From NCBI GenBank assembly GCA_000310025.1, contig FN649732.1, forward strand, positions 2,086,811 through 2,150,810: a stretch of DNA of 64,000 nucleotides. The letters run 5' to 3'. Within the stretch, counting starts at the first letter, position 1. Every line of letters begins with the position of its first letter. The stretch comes from Ectocarpus siliculosus. Taxonomy: Eukaryota; Sar; Phaeophyceae; Ectocarpales; Ectocarpaceae. The notes beneath the pieces were generated by a model. It saw only the letters and a program-made list of their open reading frames with translations, did no database searches and was not told where the DNA came from. This document shows positions 59,270 to 64,000 of this stretch, piece after piece. Made by a program: the position numbers and the translations under genes.

Positions 59270-60062
59270 TTAATGGATGAAACAACACGGACTACGAGTG
59301 AGACAGCGAGGAAAATACATCAACGGGGGTCTGTAATGACGGTGTTAACCAGAAACTGGTATTGGTTCGACGCAGGGTGTATCTGACGCACGGCTTAGCC
59401 ACCCGTTGTTGGACTCGGCGATGGAGGAGTTCCAGCAGAACTCGGGTGGGTCTTGCTGCAAGTTTCACAGAAGAGGGTTGTTGTAGTCGTTTGGGTTGTT
59501 GAGGATAGAGCACGCAAGCTCCGTATGGCCCCGATAATGGAACCTGCCGGCGTCCATAGTAACGATATGCGCACAACGCGGGTATTGGGTACGGCCGGGG
59601 TATGTTGTACTGAATTCCAAGTTGGAGTTCGGACACACCGTACACGTCACCCCCAACGCCACGCCAACTACAACTTAGAACGCCCAACCTGCTGCTGTGA
59701 GTAACTCACTATCAGGGAGCACGCCCTACTGTAGGCCGAGGTGTACGTAGTCTCTCGTTGAATTGCCCCGGGTGCTTTGGAAACACCGGCCCACGTGTCA
59801 CGTACCGGTCGACGATCAGCATCGTTCCAACCCAGGACAGATCCCCTCGGCCGCTCAGGTAGCGGTCCAGAACGCAGGCCTTGTCGTAAAAGAGGATGGT
59901 CGGGCGTCGATCCTCATCGGGAAAAATATGTTTCAGGGCCGCGTCCACATCGGCACATCCTTCCGCCTCCAAGAGGGGCACTATCCCGCAGATGATCCCG
60001 CAAGACCAGTCGCGGAAAGACTCCCCCAGCTGATCTTCCTTCCTAGAACTGCACGGAGCATC
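59270..60062 (-). pseudogene. Decayed KDZ-like transposase fragment
   Basis: The minus strand from 60023 to 59712 encodes DWSCGIICGIVPLLEAEGC, then DEDRRPTILFYDKACVLDRY and DLSWVGTMLIVDRYV. Further along, about 59455-59300, SSIAESNNGWLSRASD and NQYQFLVNTVITDPR appear in two different frames. The order 'cys-rich lead, P.I.FYD.AC.L.RYL, W..T..VVDRY, then AE..N.WL' matches what I remember of the KDZ (Kyakuja-Dileera-Zisupton) transposases and their CxC-associated domains. The reading frame changes at least twice after 59712, so this is a remnant of a DNA transposon. No terminal repeats were found. A plain host gene is possible but less likely given the broken C-terminal part. Confidence 0.52.
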
Positions 60063-61995
60063 CTCATGTCCTCAGGCTATGTTGTCGGCACACACACGCA
60101 CGCAGTGACAAGGGAGCGAGGGGTTTGTGATGGTGCCGATCAATGTGGCTTAAGCCCGGCTGCTCCCATGCGCGCCAGATTCGTTATGATACACTCGATA
60201 CCGCCACGTTCAAAATAGGTTAAACCCGAAGCCTGCGGTGTCAGTGGGCTTCAATCGCAGGCCCTCCTACAGTGTATTCTTGGAGTGCATGGTGATGTAC
60301 ACCCTCAACTGATGTTGGTGTGTGGAGCTTCTGTCTCAAGTCCATGCGGTGTGAGAAAAAGCGTTCGCGTCGTCTGCCGGGCGCGTTCCGTCCTCCGCCG
60401 AGAACCCATGTCGGAGGGACCATCCCGGCCGGAACACGCCTATTGTCCTGTAGCTGTGGTGGGGTTAGGAGTAGAGTTAGGGGTAAAATAGCTTGCGCTG
60501 TTCTAGGAAAAACGTTGAGGTGGGTATTTTTCACCCGTGAAGCAGAGGGGCAGTCGATGCAAAAACCACGGCGCTTGTGCGAGACTTTTTAGATTGGAAC
60601 GTGCGCACATCACGTTGCTGAAGAAAAACCGGCACCCCTATCGGAGCGGTTTTCCAAAAAAAAACTGCCAAAAATAAAGAACGCAAGGGGAAAGGAGCAA
60701 CAGTTGTTGGGGATCTGTAAAACGGGCCAGATGAAGGAGGAGGAGCCAAGCAGCTCTGTACCTTCGAAGAAGTCCAAAGACTGTTATTCAGACTCACGAC
60801 GAAACACGTACCTGACAGGTAGTTGATAAGCCCTACCGAAGCCTCTGGTGATGTAAAGACGATATCATGTCGGTAACCAATCACAGAGTATGCCACCGCC
60901 GCAATTTTTGTTTATGCAGAAACCCGACATCAAAACCCTTCGTCGTAGGTTGCTGTTTCGTCCTAAAGGGGTTAGCTGAAGGCGACTCGCCATCGGTTGT
61001 CGGTTCTGTGTGAATAACCCTCCGTGCTGTAGAGGAGGCGCGGTCGTTCGTGTAACCGCTAAGGCTTGTCAAACATCTCCCACCCCCGGTAGGTGTCCCA
61101 CCCCTTGCGTAATGACAGAGGAAAGACAAGAAGAAACAAACGATTGACTACTGCCAAATAAAAGGCTCGCACGCATGTCCCCTGCTCGGCGCTCCCTTAT
61201 CCTTCCTACGAGAAGTTACTGTTAACCTGTACGCGGTCGGAATGGGGATTGGGTGCTAAATTTTGTTCGCCTTCGATGGAAAATGTATTCCAATGCGGGG
61301 AGAGGTCTGCTGTGTTGTCACAACAGAATACAACATGTTGCAGTAAGGGGACAACGCAACTTTCTTACCGACATCATTTGCGGCCTTAAGCACGGCGTAT
61401 ATCTCCCAGCACTGCAGGAGCTCTGAACCTAGGAGGCGCAACTCCCGGCCGCCGCCGACGTCCGCGGCGGCCGTGTTGGAGTGCAGTTCAGCGTAGGAGT
61501 TGAAGCCCCCCCTGTCAGATATGCAACGTAGCAGCGATGTGTGCCACAGTAACCCACAGAGGGATGCTGGATCCTCTCCTCAGGAGTACCCTAGGCGACG
61601 AAATTTACCAGGGGCCGACATACGACAGAGAATCGGTAGAGTGGCTAACCAAGCTGAAGCCATCGACGGCGGTTGCGAGTACTTGGTCGGCATGTACGTC
61701 CGCCCCTTCTTTTAACAAGTTCCACGACAACATGCACGGCGTCAGGATGATGTCGATTTCCGCGGACTTATGGTCCGCTAGCGGGCAAATCACATGTTCG
61801 CATGTTGCCGCCGAGTCACTTGCGTGTATTTCGGGCGTGTATTTCGGGCCAAGGATTTATTCGACTCGCCCATGGACGGAGTGGTGTGGCCGGCCACCGT
61901 TGAGGTGATGTCGTTCGTAATCTCGGATTTGAGACGCATCTAGATTTCGGAACGAAATCGGGAAGAGTCAGATATTCCAGAAAGGATGTTGGAAA
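60063..61995. other. Region without a recognised gene
   Basis: Short frames on both strands (for example 61537-61740 plus and 61793-61605 minus) overlap each other with similar protein-like quality, and none can be anchored by splice sites. No repeats stand out. No reverse transcriptase was seen here, which matters for classifying the tyrosine-recombinase element that follows. Confidence 0.45.
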
Positions 61996-63963
61996 ATGAC
62001 CCCACCTAGTTTAGTCCCCCTTTTCTCTCCCGAAATACGCCGGAGCTATCGAGGAGAAGGGATATATTTTGAGAGTCGTAACATGCCGCCTCGCAACACG
62101 CGGCGCTCCACGGCGGCGACTTCGGCGGCTGCTTCTTCTACAACGGCTTCCTCAGCGGCTGCGCCTGCTTCCTCAGAGGCTTCTGCCCCGGCGGCGGCTG
62201 CCGCGGCCCCAGCGGCTGCCAGCGCGCCGATGGGACCGCTTTCCCTGCCTCCACCTGGGCTGCCTCCCCGGCCCGACCGCCAGACGGCCGCGTTTGTGGA
62301 CGCGACCACGGCCGCCTACGCTCTGCCGTGCTACACGGCGCTGGTGCCGGGAGCAGGGGCAACGCTAGACCTTGGGCGGGTGTTCGACCGCAACCGGCTC
62401 GGTTGCGATCAGGGCACTGTGGAGGAGCTGGTCCTCCGTTTGGGTGAGGTGGACACTCGGCTGCCGCCCCTTCCCGGGGTGGAGACCTACACGGCAGTTT
62501 TGGCGCGCGCCAGGAAGGTGGCCACTTCGCGGGCGGGCGACAAGTCAGTTGCCTACCGCCAGGCCGAGGCGAAGAAGCTCCTGGCCGAGTACACTGTGGA
62601 ACTCGCGCTCTGCCATGGCCGCCTCCTGCAGTCAGAAGGCTGTGTTCGTCGTGCCAGACGGAAAACGTGGGACATTACAACTATTGTTGATCCTGCGGTG
62701 TTCAGCCTGCCCGCGGGCGTCCGGTACCGCGTGACCCTCAAGCGGCTCGGGTGTCGATCGATTTCGACGCGCTGCGCGCTCGTGGTGATCAGGTCCTCTC
62801 GGCCGCGTCTAACCGTCGTCCTCAACAGTGCAAGTGCGCCGTAGCGGACGGGTTCGACGCTTTCATACTTTCGGCGACTGAACAACGTCGGGGTTGGAAG
62901 CAGGCGTCGGACCGAGACGTGTTTGACTATCTCTGCTTCTTGGAAACACAAGGTAGTGGTACCAAGCGGGTGCACGACAGGGCATGCCCTGGTGTCGGCA
63001 CGACTCACGGCCGCGATTGTCTTCCAAACACGCCATGTGCTAAGCGGAGTGCCGCCGCGTCCATGCAGAAAGGGATCGTGTCCAAGCTGAAGATGGCGAT
63101 GCAAGAACAGTTGGGAAAAGACAGCAGCTGGGACCCTGCCACGCGCTCGGGCAACCCCTGTTGTAGTCCTCTCGTCGACTCCTACCTCGTCTTCACGGGG
63201 GAGAAAAAAAAATGTGTGGGTGTCGCTGTCAACCAGGCAGAGGCTATGTTACCGCACGTCCTCATCGATCTGTTGAGGGACATGCGCTCTCGCGCGCAGA
63301 CTGCGTCCTCTTTGGCGGAACGTATTGAGCTCACCAGGGACTTCGCTTTGTTTTCGCTGGCGTTCGCCTCCATGCGGCGAGGCCATGATCTCTCCTTCAC
63401 TATGGGATCGCAAGTTTTGCGGTTGCCCGCGGGGCAGGGTCTTCTGATTTTCAACTTCCAGTTTGGCAAGACCCTCCGGGACTCTGTTGATGCCGTGGTC
63501 GTGCGTCCGGACGTCGCTTGCCCGTCTATTTGTGCGGTGAGCAATTTTACAGCCTACATCAGTGCGGTGGAGCGTATTGGCTGGGATTTGTCCCAAGGGC
63601 ATCTGTTTCCTATCGTTCTGCTGGATGGAACTCGGGGCTGCGCTCCGCTTACGGCGGTTCAGATGACGGCTGCCCTACAAGGGCATTTCCGAGCGGCGGG
63701 ACTGCCGCACCGCTACTATGCACTCGTTCCGCGTCGGAGGTTCTGTAGCGCAGTCGCTTGACGGAACGGCGATGGTCGCTATCATGAAAATTGCCGGGTG
63801 GCGCACGGAGAGTGTAGCGAAGCGATATGCTGGCGCCACTACTAGTGTGGGGGAACCGGGTTCCAAGAGGACCCGTAGCGAGCTGTACGCAGACTCAAAC
63901 GCGTTGCCGTTGTCTGCTGACTTCACATGCGATTTCTCTGCGTGTGCTCGCCGCGAAACATAA
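61996..63963 (+). mobile_element. Tyrosine-recombinase element (Crypton-like, or DIRS-type), apparently broken
   Basis: A first frame from about 62083 encodes a protein with an Ala/Ser/Pro-rich N-terminus (start MPPRNTRRSTAATSAAAS) and a helical part. A second, overlapping frame to 63761 carries a Cys/His-containing region (VHDRACPGVGTTHGRDCLP) and the first catalytic arginine block, FASMRRGHDLSF. The end of the enzyme (63718-63963) shows MHSFRVGG, the H-x-x-R box, and KIAGWRTESVAKRYAG with the catalytic tyrosine. These are tyrosine-recombinase hallmarks. The parts lie in about three frames, so it looks broken, with roughly two breaks unless the first overlap is natural. No reverse transcriptase was seen in the 2 kb upstream, which favours a Crypton-like element, but the right end is cut by the window. 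Termini were not found. Confidence 0.72.
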
Positions 63964-64000
63964 AGAAAGTTTGGGTGGGCGAGACCTAGCTTAGAGGCGT

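Noticed and set aside
60063-62000. Search for a reverse transcriptase that would make the recombinase element DIRS-type
   Set aside because: No frame with reverse-transcriptase motifs was seen; only the side right of the window remains untested.

Overview
The window is nuclear DNA from a photosynthetic stramenopile, most likely a brown alga of the Ectocarpus type. The organism call is inferred from three things: intron-rich genes with clean GT-AG (and two GC-AG) junctions, an N-terminus with a signal peptide followed by an ASAFAP-like plastid-entry motif, and many microsatellites and homopolymer runs. One run of about 120 N bases (51804-51903) marks a scaffold gap, which falls inside an intron.

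Left to right on the minus strand: a plastid-type FAD-dependent oxidoreductase of the DAO fold (4238 to 587, running off the left edge); a block of nested palindromes and a 3.2-kb tandem duplication (about 6.4-13.9 kb); a large gene of unknown function whose eleven exons I could chain by splice sites and reading phase (29035 to 18371); a second unknown gene just upstream of it (35308 to about 30241) that may be its 5' half; and a small membrane-protein gene (41473 to 38712) whose last intron holds a foldback element and a dead LINE. On the plus strand is the best-supported gene, a TM9SF3-type nonaspanin (46073-54296) with nine membrane segments and a C-terminal K-C-D tail.

The right end (54.3-64 kb) is repeat-rich: a GGGTACCCAT-type self-complementary satellite, a decayed KDZ-like transposase, and a tyrosine-recombinase element at the right edge. 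An interspersed repeat of about 460 bp occurs four times (1 kb, 1.7 kb, 22 kb, 26 kb), always in introns or beside genes.

The genes do not form a pathway. Two encode likely plastid or endomembrane proteins, one is a secretory-pathway sorting protein, and the large minus-strand gene or genes are unidentified. I found no rRNA, tRNA or CRISPR. Exon limits come from reading splice consensus and phase by eye, without transcript data.
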